Shown here one piece after another: positions 1-9,050 of a DNA stretch of 64,000 nucleotides. Below the pieces are notes generated by a model. That model was not told the DNA's origin, ran no database searches, and saw nothing but the letters and a program-made list of their open reading frames with translations. Position 1 is the first letter of the stretch; every line of letters begins with the position of its first letter. The position numbers and the translations under genes are program-made. The DNA is from CAWHNT01 sp963830775 (GTDB lineage: Bacteria; Pseudomonadota; Alphaproteobacteria; Geminicoccales; Geminicoccaceae), in contig CAWHNT010000029.1 of NCBI GenBank assembly GCA_963830775.1, positions 186,001 through 250,000 on the forward strand, written 5' to 3'.

Positions 1-663
1 CCGGGCAGCATCTATCACATGACCAAGTGCCTGGATCAGCTTCTGTTCCAGTTTTACGCCAAGAACGACCGGGTACGGATCACCGACCTGCACCAGGGCG
101 TGGTGTGGGGGACGAACACCACCGAGACCTCGCTGGATGAGCGGCTGGTCAACCGGTTCGACTATGACGGTGACTATGGGACCGTGCTCAACCGCTTCCT
201 GATGCAGGCGGCCATGGGCTATCCGCTCACCGTGCACGGGACCGGCGGGCAGACGCGGGCCTTCATCCACATCCGCGATTCGGTGCGCTGCATCGAGCTG
301 GCGCTCAGGAACCCGCCGGCACGGGGCGAGCGGGTCAAGATCTTCAACCAGATGACCGAGACGCACCGGGTGCGCGACCTGGCGCGGATCGTGAGCCGGC
401 TCACCGGCACGCCCGTGGCCGAGCTGCCGAACCCGCGCAACGAGGCGGCGGAGAACGACCTCGTGGTCCGCAACGAGCAGTTCCTGGCCCTGGGCCTGGA
501 GCCTACCACGCTGGAGGAGGGGCTCCTGGGCGAGGTGGTCGAGGTGGCGCGGCGCTGGCGGCATCGGGCCGACGTGAGCCGCATCCCCTGCGTCTCGGCC
601 TGGAACCGCGAGGCCGCGAGCCGCCTGCGCGAGGCGGCGCCGCGGCCGGCCCGGGTCGCCTGA
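1..663 (+). CDS. sqdB: UDP-sulfoquinovose synthase, C-terminal part (5' end outside window)
   Basis: SqdB/SQD1 makes UDP-sulfoquinovose from UDP-glucose and sulfite, the first committed step of sulfoquinovosyl diacylglycerol synthesis, in the cytoplasm. The reading frame is open from base 1, so the Rossmann N-terminus lies off the window. The first visible residues carry the short-chain-dehydrogenase Tyr-x-x-x-Lys pair (YHMTK). Downstream are stretches typical of SQD1: HQGVVWGTNTTET, YGTVLNRFLMQAA, GYPLTVHGTGGQTRAF and VKIFNQMTE. These separate it from ordinary sugar epimerases. The next two genes are a GT8 glycosyltransferase and a small reductase, the sqdB-sqdD-sqdC order known from Rhodobacter sphaeroides. 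The identification is strong; only the length is incomplete. Confidence 0.9.
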   Translation, partial: PGSIYHMTKCLDQLLFQFYAKNDRVRITDLHQGVVWGTNTTETSLDERLVNRFDYDGDYGTVLNRFLMQAAMGYPLTVHGTGGQTRAFIHIRDSVRCIELALRNPPARGERVKIFNQMTETHRVRDLARIVSRLTGTPVAELPNPRNEAAENDLVVRNEQFLALGLEPTTLEEGLLGEVVEVARRWRHRADVSRIPCVSAWNREAASRLREAAPRPARVA

Positions 664-742
664 CATCCACGCCTACGTCACCCTCGTCACCAACGATGAC
701 TATGGCCTGGGAGCCCTGGCGCTTGCGCGCTCGCTGAAGCTG

Positions 743-1456
743 GTGGGCGCGCGCTGGCCCCTGGTGGTGCTGGCCACGGCCGGTGCGGGGCGGCTGGAGG
801 AGCTGGCGGCGGAAGGCTGCCGGATCGTCGAGGCGGCGCCGCTTGCCCTGTCGGAGGCGTTCCGGGAGCGGCACGGGCGCCGCAGCCTGCACGCGGCGGC
901 ACCGTTCACGAAAGGCGAGAAGCCCGCGTTTCACGATCCTCTGGATAACTTCGTCAAGCTCCGGCTATGGCAGCTCACCGACTATCGCAAAGTGGTCTTC
1001 CTCGACGCCGACACGGTCGTCGTGAAGAACATCGACCGGCTGCTCGACTACCCGGAGCTCTCTGCGGCACCCAACCTTTACGAGACCCTGACCGACTTCC
1101 GGCGGATGAACTCGGGCGTGTTCGTGGCGGCACCCTCGCAAGCCACGTTCGAGCGGATGATGGAGCAGCTCGATGCGCCGGGCGCCTTCTGGCGGCGGAC
1201 CGACCAGACCTTCCTCGAGACCTTCTGGCCGGACTGGCACGGCCTGCCCTACACCTGCAACGTGCTGCAGTACGTGTTCTTCAACCTGCCCGAGCTCTGG
1301 CACTGGCCGCAGATCCGCGTGGTGCACTACCAGTACGAGAAGCCCTGGGCCGAGCCGCATCCGAAACGGGACAGGCTGGGCCCGGTGATCGATCTCTGGT
1401 GGCGCATCCTGGAGGGGCGGGGGCTGCCGGACGACGTCTCGCCGCCACGGGCCTGA
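743..1456 (+). CDS. sqdD: GT8 (glycogenin-like) glycosyltransferase, SqdD-type
   Basis: This is a glycosyltransferase of the glycogenin/GT8 family. In the Rhodobacter sqd operon the equivalent gene, sqdD, is thought to act in transferring sulfoquinovose to diacylglycerol. Seen here: the metal-binding DxD in FLDADTVVVKN, the NSGVFVA segment, and DQTFLE. The first canonical start in frame is GTG at 743. However, homology clearly extends upstream: in the same frame, bases 662-742 encode DIHAYVTLVTNDDYGLGALA and more, the conserved GT8 N-terminus. No ATG, GTG or TTG exists in this frame between the stop at 575 and 743. The true start is therefore non-canonical (ATC at 665 is the only near-cognate in a plausible place) or a base is wrong. 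It follows sqdB immediately. Confidence 0.78.
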   Translation: MGARWPLVVLATAGAGRLEELAAEGCRIVEAAPLALSEAFRERHGRRSLHAAAPFTKGEKPAFHDPLDNFVKLRLWQLTDYRKVVFLDADTVVVKNIDRLLDYPELSAAPNLYETLTDFRRMNSGVFVAAPSQATFERMMEQLDAPGAFWRRTDQTFLETFWPDWHGLPYTCNVLQYVFFNLPELWHWPQIRVVHYQYEKPWAEPHPKRDRLGPVIDLWWRILEGRGLPDDVSPPRA

Positions 1457-1460
1457 GCGC

Positions 1461-2357
1461 GTGCGCGTCGCGGTCACCGGGGCCAGCGGGTATGTCGGGC
1501 GCTTCATCGTGGCCGAGCTGCTGGCGAACGGGGTCGAGGTGCGGGCGTGGGCGCAGTCCTCGACCGATCGTAGCGGCTTTCCGGGGCCGGTGGATTGGGT
1601 CGAAGGGGGGCTGAGGCAGCCGAACAGCATCGGTCCGCTACTCCGGGGTGTGGATGCCGTCGTGCACGCCGCCTTCGAGCATCGGCCAGGCCGCTACCGG
1701 GGTGGGGAAGGGGAGGATCTCGAGGGCTTCCTCGCTGCCAACCTTTCGGGCTCGCTGACTTTGATGCGGCGGGCCCGCGAGGCCGGCGTGGGGCGCTTCG
1801 TGTTCATCTCCAGCCGGGCCGTCTACGGCCGGCGTCTTCCCGGGCGGGCATTGGACGAAGACCATCCCGCTTTCCCGGATACGGCGTACGGAGCCATGAA
1901 GGCGGCGATCGAGGCGTTCGTCGCGAGCTGGGGGCAGGATTGGCGGGTCTGCGCGCTCCGGCCGACCGGCGTGTACGGCCTCACCCATCCGGTCCGGCGC
2001 AGCAAGTGGTTCGGTCTGGTCGAGGCGGTGCTGGCGGAGCGGGCCTATCCGAACGCGCGCGGCGGGACGGAGGTGCACGGGGCCGATGTGGCGCGGGCGG
2101 TGTGGCTGCTGCTCGGGGCACCGGATGTGGCGGGGCAGGTCTACAACTGCAGCGACCTCTATGTCGCCGACCGGGACGTGGCGGCGATCGTGCAGGAGCT
2201 GACCGGTGCCGCCGGGCCACTTCCCGATCCTCCGCCCAAGCCGCCCGGCAACGTGATGGAGACCGGCCGCCTGCAGGCGCTGGGCATGCGCTTCGGTGGG
2301 CGGCCACTGCTGGAGCGGACCGTGGCCGAGCTGGTCGAGGCGGTGCGGCGGCAATGA
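1461..2357 (+). CDS. sqdC: NAD(P)-dependent epimerase/reductase, SqdC-like
   Basis: This extended short-chain dehydrogenase of 298 residues starts with the nucleotide-binding motif TGASGYVGRF (residues 6-15). It has the catalytic Ser (FISSRAVYG) and a Tyr-x-x-x-Lys motif (YGAMK). It starts with GTG four bases after the preceding stop and ends overlapping the next gene by ATGA, so it is translationally tied to the sqd operon. Its position as third gene after sqdB and the GT8 gene matches sqdC of Rhodobacter sphaeroides. A sqdC mutant there accumulates sulfoquinovosyl-dihydroxyacetone, suggesting a role in acceptor choice in sulfolipid assembly. The name here rests mainly on that position. From sequence alone, NAD-dependent epimerase/dehydratase is certain and SqdC is probable. 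Confidence 0.68.
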   Translation: MRVAVTGASGYVGRFIVAELLANGVEVRAWAQSSTDRSGFPGPVDWVEGGLRQPNSIGPLLRGVDAVVHAAFEHRPGRYRGGEGEDLEGFLAANLSGSLTLMRRAREAGVGRFVFISSRAVYGRRLPGRALDEDHPAFPDTAYGAMKAAIEAFVASWGQDWRVCALRPTGVYGLTHPVRRSKWFGLVEAVLAERAYPNARGGTEVHGADVARAVWLLLGAPDVAGQVYNCSDLYVADRDVAAIVQELTGAAGPLPDPPPKPPGNVMETGRLQALGMRFGGRPLLERTVAELVEAVRRQ

Positions 2358-3166
2358 CGGAGCGCGTCGCCAGCCTCGGCATGTACGACCTGCCATGGGT
2401 CCAGGCCGCCAATGACGCCTTGTGGGCCGCGATCGCCGCACGGCTGCGGGCCAGGGATGTGGCCGATGTGCCTTTGAGGCTGGATCGTGGGCGGCCGCTC
2501 CGGGCGATCTGGGGCGATCCCGGGCTGCTGCTGGCCCAGACCTGCGGCTATCCCCTGGTGACGGAGCTGGCGGGGCAGGTCACCGTCGTGGCGACCCCAT
2601 GCTATGCGGCCGACGGCTGCAACGGGCCGGAGCATGGCAGCCTCGTGGTGGTCCGGGAGCGCTCGGCCGCTACCTCGCTTGCCGACCTGCGGGGCACCCG
2701 GGTGGCTATCAATGGCCACGACAGTAACACCGGCATGAACCTGCTGCGGGCGCTGGTCGCACCACTGGCGGAAGAGGGCCGGTTCTTCGGCGAGGTGATG
2801 GTGACGGGTGCCCATCTCGCCAGCCTCGCGGCCGTGGCCGCCGGCGAGGCGGATGTGGCTGCGATCGACTGCGTGACGCAGGCACTCCTGGCCCGGCACG
2901 AGCCCGGATTGCTGGCGGGCACGCGGATCCTGGCCAGGACCGCGAGCACGCCCGGGCTGCCGCTGGTCACGCGGGCCGAGGCACCTCCAGCCGAGCTTGC
3001 GGCCTTACGCGAGGCGCTGGCCGAGGTCGCGGCGGACCCGGCGCTGAGCGAGGCCCGTGACCAGCTGCTCCTCACCGGCTTCGCCATCCTGCCGGTGGAG
3101 GCCTATGGCAGGGTGGCGGCGCTGGAGAGGGCCGCGGCCGAGGCGGGCTACCCGGTCCTGGCGTGA
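2354..3166 (+). CDS. PhnD/SsuA-type substrate-binding-fold protein without signal peptide
   Basis: This 270-residue protein has the two-lobed fold of phosphate/phosphonate ABC binding proteins. Recognisable segments are the WGDPGLLLAQTCGYPLVT region (about residues 52-69), LADLRGTRVAINGHDSNTGM (about 111-130) and GEADVAAIDCVTQALL (about 167-182). It lacks a signal peptide: the N-terminus starts polar (MTERVASLGMYDLPW). It is therefore probably cytoplasmic, not a periplasmic receptor. No permease or ATPase gene adjoins. Its ATG overlaps the stop of the sqdC-like gene (ATGA), making it a fourth member of the sulfolipid operon. It could sense or sequester an anion (phosphate, sulfite, sulfonate) or be an enzyme of the same fold; the ligand cannot be read from sequence. 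The 3' end overlaps the convergent desaturase gene by 19 bp. Confidence 0.75.
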   Translation: MTERVASLGMYDLPWVQAANDALWAAIAARLRARDVADVPLRLDRGRPLRAIWGDPGLLLAQTCGYPLVTELAGQVTVVATPCYAADGCNGPEHGSLVVVRERSAATSLADLRGTRVAINGHDSNTGMNLLRALVAPLAEEGRFFGEVMVTGAHLASLAAVAAGEADVAAIDCVTQALLARHEPGLLAGTRILARTASTPGLPLVTRAEAPPAELAALREALAEVAADPALSEARDQLLLTGFAILPVEAYGRVAALERAAAEAGYPVLA

Positions 3167-4110
3167 TCCGGGTGCACGGGCACGTCGTGCGGGCGGAAGA
3201 GATGGCGGCGGAAGAGGTCGAGATAGCCGCCATAGACGAGCCCGCCATTGCGGTGGAGGACGCGCCCGCGCTCGGCCTCGTAGAGCCGCCGGAGGTCGTA
3301 CCACGGCACGCTGGGCCAGCGGTGATGCACGGCATGCAGGTTGTTGAAGAGGAACAGCAACGCCAGCGGGCCGCCGCCCTCGACGATGGCGGTGCGGTGC
3401 TCGGGCGCCTCGGCCCAGCGGTGCTCGGCGTAGGCGCGCAGGCGCATGAGGGCGATGCTCGGGATCACGCAGCCCAGGGCGTAGACCCAGAACGGGATCC
3501 CGCACACGCCGCCGATCCACAAGAGCACGGCGGCGGCACCGACCAGGTGCAGCAGCCAGGTCCTGCGATGCACCGTGTCGCCGCGGAGGAGGCGGAGCGC
3601 CTCGCTGGTCCACACGGTGATCAGGGCGAGGAACGGGCCGAGCGTCAGGCGGCCGAGCAGGGTCAGGTTGAAGCGCTGGAGGGCGCGGCCGGCCGGGCCC
3701 AGCCGGTTCCACCAGGTAGCCGTCAGGTAAGACAATTCCGGGTCCTCGATCGGGTCGGTGAGGATCGGCTCGCGGTGATGCCGCAGGTGGGAGCGGCGGT
3801 AGACCTCGTAGGGCAGCCACAGCGCCAGCGGCGGCCAGGCGAGGGCGGTGTTGAGCGTCCGGTTCGGGGTGGGATGGCCGTGGATGATCTCGTGCTGGAG
3901 CGAGCCGTGCCAGGCGAGGAGCCAGGCACCGGCGGCGAGTGCCAGTGGGAGAGGCAGCTCGTGCCAGAGCAGGGTAAGCGCCAGCCAGCCGCCATAGATG
4001 AGCGCAGCCAGGCTCAGGGTGGGTATCTCCCAGCTCCTGATCCCAGGTGCGGCAAGGGCTCGGGCACGCAAGACGTGCGTGCCGGTAGACACGATGTCGA
4101 CGGAGGACAT
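3148..4110 (-). CDS. Membrane fatty acid desaturase
   Basis: This 320-residue integral membrane di-iron desaturase has the three histidine boxes of the family in order: HEIIH (about residues 93-97), HLRHH (about 128-132) and HAVHH (about 262-266). Four to six hydrophobic segments sit around them, as in LALAAGAWLLAWHGSL and VLLWIGGVCGIPFWVYALG. It would introduce a double bond, or hydroxylate, an acyl or carotenoid-type chain at the membrane using molecular oxygen. The substrate cannot be told from these motifs. The gene runs convergent to the sqd operon and overlaps its last gene by 19 bp. Upstream lies a long non-coding stretch that should carry its promoter. Known relatives include acyl-lipid desaturases and small beta-carotene ketolase-like enzymes; the desaturase call is firm, the regiospecificity unknown. 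Confidence 0.85.
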   Translation of the reverse strand: MSSVDIVSTGTHVLRARALAAPGIRSWEIPTLSLAALIYGGWLALTLLWHELPLPLALAAGAWLLAWHGSLQHEIIHGHPTPNRTLNTALAWPPLALWLPYEVYRRSHLRHHREPILTDPIEDPELSYLTATWWNRLGPAGRALQRFNLTLLGRLTLGPFLALITVWTSEALRLLRGDTVHRRTWLLHLVGAAAVLLWIGGVCGIPFWVYALGCVIPSIALMRLRAYAEHRWAEAPEHRTAIVEGGGPLALLFLFNNLHAVHHRWPSVPWYDLRRLYEAERGRVLHRNGGLVYGGYLDLFRRHLFRPHDVPVHPDHARTG

Positions 4111-4626
4111 GCCGAGGCCGTTCTCGCTGGTGCGGGCGCAGCACGAGGGCGGCCGCCCGCACGCAAGGGTGACTTCCAGGTCAAGCGGCGTCGGCCACCA
4201 CGCACTCTGTGCGGGCGGTCGAAGCCGGGCTGGCCGTCAGGTCGTCAGGGGCCGCGGGCGCGCGCCACGGCTTCGCGCGTCATCGCGCGGCGGTCGTGGC
4301 CTTCACGGAAAAGACGTTGGGGAACGGGGATGGGATAGTGGAGAGGACCCACCGTAAGGCAGATCGATCGCGATGGCGCTGTGCGCACTTCTATCACGTT
4401 CGTACCCGCAAGGACGGCGCCATGCCGCCCGCGCACCAACCATGCCACGCCTTGCCCAAGGGTTTCAAGTGCTTGTGATCGAACTAAGGCTGATCCAGGC
4501 ACCGGGGCTCGCGCTCGACCAAGGTCCCCAGGGGCGGGATGAGGCTTGGGGCGTCCGGTTCGGTAGGCATCTGTTAACCGCCTATCGTTAGCATGCGACC
4601 AGGACGGTCATGGATGGGAGTACCAG
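4111..4626. other. Non-coding gap between desaturase and secreted-protein genes
   Basis: These 516 bp hold no open frame with this genome's codon habits on either strand. Base composition becomes less GC-rich near 4560-4600 (around CTGTTAACCGCC and TATCGTTAGC), the likely promoter area for the gene at 4627. I see no RNA gene or repeat. Confidence 0.5.
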
Positions 4627-5046
4627 ATGCTTCGTGCGTTAGCGCTCATAGGCCTGCTGCTGGCTGCCGTGATTCCGGCCGCGGCGTCGGAACCGGGGCA
4701 GCTCGAGGGCACCTGGAGGTTGGTCGAGGCCCAGCGGGACGGTGCTTCGGCAGCGGAGCTCGTGGGCAACCTGCTGGAGCTCACGGACGGGCGCTTCCGC
4801 ATCTCGGCCGATGGCAACCTGCTCTATGCCGGCACGTATGCGCTCGATCCTGCGGCAAAGCCGGCGCGGATCGACTTCCGGCACGATGACGGCCGCGCCA
4901 ACGGGCAGGTCTGGGAAGGGATCTACCGGCTCGAGGACGGGAGGCTTTCGATCTGCGACGACGCGCCGGACGTGGCCAAGCCGCGGCCGACAAGCTTCAC
5001 GACAGCGCCCGGCTCGGGTCACGTCCTCATCATCTTCGAGCGCTGA
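4627..5046 (+). CDS. Small secreted protein, TIGR03067-like
   Basis: This 139-residue exported protein has a clear Sec signal peptide (LALIGLLLAAVIPAAASE, cleavage near residue 21). The mature part begins QLEGTWRLVEAQRDG and ends with a short C-terminal segment (GSGHVLIIFER). It follows the lipocalin-like pattern of the TIGR03067 family: a GTW opening, then LLELTDGRFRISADG, AGTYALDP, PARIDF and a GIYRLEDGRLSIC block, then KPRPTSF. That family is best known from Planctomycetes but is scattered elsewhere, and no biochemical function is established. The gene stands alone with 219 bp before the next gene. Start choice is supported by the signal peptide beginning directly at the ATG. Confidence 0.68.
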   Translation: MLRALALIGLLLAAVIPAAASEPGQLEGTWRLVEAQRDGASAAELVGNLLELTDGRFRISADGNLLYAGTYALDPAAKPARIDFRHDDGRANGQVWEGIYRLEDGRLSICDDAPDVAKPRPTSFTTAPGSGHVLIIFER

Positions 5047-5265
5047 CACTCGCCTGCTGCGCGCCGACATGCTGTGCCGTGGGACGGCGCAGCGGTCCAC
5101 ACCCCACGGAAGACCCGGTCCCTGGTCACGCAACTCCTCCATCACAGGCAGCTACGCGCGAACGCCGCGAACACACGCCGAGGCGGCTGGTGGGCGCACT
5201 TGATCGTCAGGGGCGATGCACCTACTTAGCGGCCGGGCCGGTACAGGAAACGATCGTAGAATCCC

Positions 5266-6864
5266 ATGCATGTCCGACGTCGTCCGGTGCTCCAGGGAGT
5301 TGGGGCGCTTCTTGCCACGGCAGCACTCTCCCGGCCCGGCTCCTTGACGGCGCAGGAGGCGAGCGGGCTGAAGTACGGGCCGGCGGAGCCCTTCTCCTTC
5401 GAGGGTTTGATCGAGCGGGCACGCCAGCTGGCGGCGGCTCCCTATGTGCCGCCCCCGCGGCCGGCGCCCGAGATCGTGCAGCAGATCGACTATGACGTGC
5501 ATGGCAAGCTGCGTTTCAAGCCGGACTACGCGCTATTCCGCGACGGGCTCGGGGTCTACCCGGTCACCTTCCAGTTCGTGGGCGGCTTCTTCCCGAAGAC
5601 GGTGCGGATGCACGCCGTCGAGGGCGGTAGCTCGCGCGAGATCCTCTACTCACCCGACTACTTCACGATCGGCGAGGACAGCATCGCGCGCGGGTTGCCG
5701 GCCGATGCCTCGGCCTTTGCCGGCTTCTGGGTGCAGGAGAGCCGGCTCCGCGGGGATTGGCGGAAGGCCGAGCCCTGGGCCACATTCCTGGGCGGCGCCT
5801 ACTTCCGCGCGGTGGGTGAGCTCGGTCAGGTCGGCATGTCGGCGCGCGGCGTGGCGCTCAACGTGGCCGATTCCGAGCCTGAGGAGTTCCCGGACTTCAT
5901 CGCCCACTGGATCTCGGCCGCCGCGACCGAGGGCGAGCCGGTCACGGTGCATTCGCTCCTCGACGGGCCGAGCATCGCCGGTGCCTACCGCTTCAGGCTC
6001 CAGCGCGCGGGCGGTGTGGTGATGGAGATTGAGAAGCACCTCTTCATCCGCCGCGACATCCACCGTCTGGGCATAGCGCCGCTGACCTCGATGTTCTGGT
6101 TCGGCGAGCATGGGCGCGAGCGGCTCGCCGACTGGCGGCCCGAGGTCCACGACGCCGACGGGCTGGCGATCTGGAACGGGGCCGGGGAGCGGATCTGGCG
6201 GCCGCTCAACAACCCGACCCGGATCTTCCACACCAGCTACGCCGACAACAATCCCAAGGGCTTCGGCCTCGCCCAGCGCGACCGCGACTTCGACCACTAT
6301 CTGGACGGGGTCGGCTACGAGAAGCGGCCCTCGACCTGGGTCGAGCCGCTGAACGACTGGGGTCCTGGCGTGGTGCAGCTGGTCGAGATCCCGACCGACG
6401 ACGAAATCTACGACAACATCGCCGCCTACTGGCTGCCCGAGAAGCCTGCAAAGGCGGGCGATGCGCTGTCCTTCCAGTACCGGCTGCATTGGAGCTCGGA
6501 CCAGCCGGGTTTCCCGGCGGGCGAGCTGGCGCATGTGGTCGCGACCCGCATGGGCCGTGGTGGCCAGCCCGGCAAGCCCCGCCCGCGCGGTGTCACCAAG
6601 TTCACGGTCGAGTTCCTGGGTGGCCGCCTGCCCGACCTGCCGTTCGGCACCCTGCCGGAGCCCGTGATCTGGGTCTCGCGCGGCGAGGTCGGCTTCACCC
6701 AGGTCGAGGCCGTGCCCGACAACGTGCCGGGCCACTGGCGGATCCATTTCGACCTCCATGCCGAGGGTACCGACCCGGTCGACATGCGCCTCTTCCTCCG
6801 CCAGGGCAGCGACACGCTGAGCGAGAGCTGGCTCTATCTGTTCGAGCCGCCGCTGCTGGCCTGA
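5266..6864 (+). CDS. opgD: Periplasmic glucan biosynthesis protein OpgD/MdoD
   Basis: This 532-residue OpgD/OpgG-family protein acts in the periplasm on the linear beta-glucan backbone of osmoregulated periplasmic glucans. Family members have been shown to act as beta-1,2-glucanases. The N-terminus (MHVRRRPVLQGVGALLATAAL) has an Arg-rich Tat-like signal, as in E. coli OpgD. The body carries the family hallmarks FSFEGLIERARQLA, VQQIDYD, GASYFRAV-type GGAYFRAV, EEFPDFIAHWI, LGIAPLTSMFWFGE, RPLNNPTRIF, DNNPKGFGLAQRDRDFDHY, and the C-terminal TDPVDMRLFLR. Full length compared with the family. A glucan succinyl/acyltransferase-type gene (opgC) occurs at 27498, but the synthase gene opgH is not in the window. 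The last 31 bp overlap the convergent regulator. Confidence 0.92.
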   Translation: MHVRRRPVLQGVGALLATAALSRPGSLTAQEASGLKYGPAEPFSFEGLIERARQLAAAPYVPPPRPAPEIVQQIDYDVHGKLRFKPDYALFRDGLGVYPVTFQFVGGFFPKTVRMHAVEGGSSREILYSPDYFTIGEDSIARGLPADASAFAGFWVQESRLRGDWRKAEPWATFLGGAYFRAVGELGQVGMSARGVALNVADSEPEEFPDFIAHWISAAATEGEPVTVHSLLDGPSIAGAYRFRLQRAGGVVMEIEKHLFIRRDIHRLGIAPLTSMFWFGEHGRERLADWRPEVHDADGLAIWNGAGERIWRPLNNPTRIFHTSYADNNPKGFGLAQRDRDFDHYLDGVGYEKRPSTWVEPLNDWGPGVVQLVEIPTDDEIYDNIAAYWLPEKPAKAGDALSFQYRLHWSSDQPGFPAGELAHVVATRMGRGGQPGKPRPRGVTKFTVEFLGGRLPDLPFGTLPEPVIWVSRGEVGFTQVEAVPDNVPGHWRIHFDLHAEGTDPVDMRLFLRQGSDTLSESWLYLFEPPLLA

Positions 6865-7575
6865 GCCTCAGGGTACAGCTCGGCTCCGAATACCTCCCGG
6901 AACGCGTGCTGCCCGCCGGGCGTGATCTCGAGCGTCCGTAACCCCGGGCGCCGGCGAACCCAGCCCGACGCCAGGGAGTGCTGGCAGAGCAGGGCGCCGA
7001 GCTTCCCCGCCAGATGCGGGCGGCGCTCGCTCCAATCGAGACAGGGGCGGCAAAGCGGGCGGCTGCGCATGCCGATCAGGCTTTGCCGGGGTCGGCAGGT
7101 CGAGCCCGATACCGCCGAGAAAGCGCTGGCCTTCGGCGGTGACGAGGCCGGCATCCTCGGAGAGCTCCACGAAGCCCCGGGCGGTCATGCTCGCCGCCAG
7201 CGCCACGCCGAGCCGGCCGGCAATGTGGTCGTAGCAGGTGCGGGCAAGGCGCATCGTCGCGTCGCGTGGGCCCGGCACTGGCAACCTTATAGCCTGCCGC
7301 TGGGCCGTGACCTGCATCAGGCCCTCGATCAGCCGCGCCACCTCGGCCGTCGCCAGCCGGTGATAGCGATGGCGGCCCTGCTTCTCGACGCGCAGTAGCC
7401 CGGCCTCGGTGAGCTGGGCCAGGTGGCTGCTGGCCGTCTGCGCCGTGACGCCCGCGGCCCTGGCGAGCTCGCCCGCCGTCAGCGCCCGGCCGTCCATCAC
7501 CGCGTGCAGCATGGCCGCGCGGGCGGGATCGCCGATCAGTGCTGCCGTGCCGGCGAACGATGCCGTCGTGACCAT
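6834..7575 (-). CDS. ArsR-family transcriptional regulator, reading frame broken near 7065-7095
   Basis: This is a winged-helix ArsR-type regulator. From ATG at 7575, MVTTASFAGTAALIGDPARA leads into a helix-turn-helix (LTAGELARAAGVTAQTASSH) and a wing (LLRVEKQGRHRYHRL). The frame then runs into alien Pro/Arg-rich sequence after GLDLPTPAK. The expected C-terminus (PLCRPCLDWSERRPHLAG ... FREVFGAEL) continues in the next minus-strand frame to 6834. One extra base around 7065-7095 restores a normal protein of about 246 residues; a candidate is the T in CCTGATCGG on the minus strand. It lacks the paired metal-binding cysteines of ArsR/SmtB. It is divergent to an MFS gene 122 bp away, which it probably controls. 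Either a sequencing insertion or a real lesion. Confidence 0.72.
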
Positions 7576-7697
7576 GATCCCTCCATCGCTCGCCCGATCA
7601 TGCCCGCTCGAGGACGATGATGCTTCGAGCGTGGTCGAAGCAAGCCCCGGCTTCCGGCCGGCATGGTGCAGCCTGAACCAAGAGGCAGGGCTCACCG

Positions 7698-8955
7698 ATG
7701 ATCGCGGAACGTAAACGGCAGCCGTTCTTCGGCTGGGTCGTGGTCTGGGCGGCCTTCGTCACCGCCATCTTCGGCTGGGGTGTTGGGTTCTACGGGCCGC
7801 CGGTCTTCCTGAAAGCGGTTCAGGACGCGCGCGGCTGGTCGGTCTCGCTCGTCTCCGCGGCCGTCACCCTGCATTTCCTGGTCGGTGCGGTCGTGGTGGC
7901 AAGCCTGCCGCGCCTGCATCGGCGCTTTGGCCTCCCCGCCGTCACGGCCACGGGTGCCGCCGTGCTGGCCGTCGGCGTGCTCGGCTGGTCACTTGCCCAG
8001 GAGCCGTGGCAGCTGTTCCTGGCCACGCTCCTCTCGGGCGGCGGCTGGGTGACGTTGGGGGCGGCAGCGATCAACGCCATGGTGTCGCCCTGGTTCGTGC
8101 GCAGGCGCCCGGCCGCCCTCTCGACCGCCTACAACGGTGCCAGCATCGGCGGCGTCGTGTTCTCCCCCTTGTGGGTGGCGTTGATCGGCTGGGGCGGGTT
8201 TCCGCTGGCAGCGGCGATGGTCGGCGTCGTCATGATCACGGCTGTGGGCTTCCTCGCCTCGCGCGTTCTCAACCGGTCGCCCGCCGAGCTCGGCCTCTGT
8301 CCGGACGGTGTGGGCGAGGCAGCTGCGGCACTGCCAGCACAGCTCCGGTCTGCTGAGGAAGGTCGCGGCCTTGTGGGCCGATGCCGCTTTCCTGACCCTC
8401 GCGCTCGGAATGGCGCTGGGCCTGTTCGCGCAGATCGGTCTGATCGCGCACCTCTACTCGCTCCTGGCTCCAGCGCTCGGCGCGCAGGGTGCTGGGCTCG
8501 CGGCCGGAATGGCGACTGCTGCCGCGATCCTGGGTCGGACGCTCGCCGGCTGGCTCATGCCGCCGGATGCCGACCGGCGGGTCGTAGCGGCATGCAGCTT
8601 CGGCGTTCAGGCGCTCGGCTGTGCTGCGCTGCTGCTCGCGGGCGGGTCATCGATCCCGCTGCTCCTCGCCGGGGTGGCAATGGTCGGCCTCGGCATCGGC
8701 AATGCCACATCGCTGCCGCCGCTGATTGCTCAGGTCGAGTTCGCGAAGGAGGATCTGCCGCGCGTCGTGGCACTCGTGACCGCCTCCTCGCAGGCGACCT
8801 ACGCCCTGGCTCCAGCCGCCTTCGGTATCCTGCGCGACCTCGGTGCTGTGACCGGCTCAGCAGCCACACTGGGAGTGTTTCTTGCCGCCGGCAGCATTCA
8901 GCTCATGGCCGCGATGGCCTATCTGGGTGGGCGCAAACGGTTCCGCCGACGCTGA
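7698..8955 (+). CDS. Major facilitator superfamily transporter, one-base frame break near 8310-8373
   Basis: This is an inner-membrane MFS permease of about 418 residues with roughly twelve hydrophobic segments. The first half (FFGWVVVWAAFVTAIFGWGV, GGGWVTLGAAAINAMVSPWF, YNGASIGGVVFSPLWV) is in one frame up to about GLCPDGVGEAAA. The second half (FLTLALGMALGLFAQIGLIA ... AMAYLGGRKRFRRR) is in the +1 frame and stops at 8955. One inserted base joins them. A plausible site is CTT at 8370-8372, where CTG-TGG would become CTT-G-TGG. Without the correction the first frame reads on into the following lyase gene and gives a false 754-residue fusion. The substrate is not evident. The divergent ArsR-like gene is the likely regulator. 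Confidence 0.75.
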
Positions 8956-9050
8956 CGCCCTTGTCGGCCGTCGACCGCCGCATCGGCTTCCCCTCGCCAG
9001 GGCAGCCGCCCGGCCGATATGCTCCAGCGCGGCGGAGGGTGGTGAGAGCA

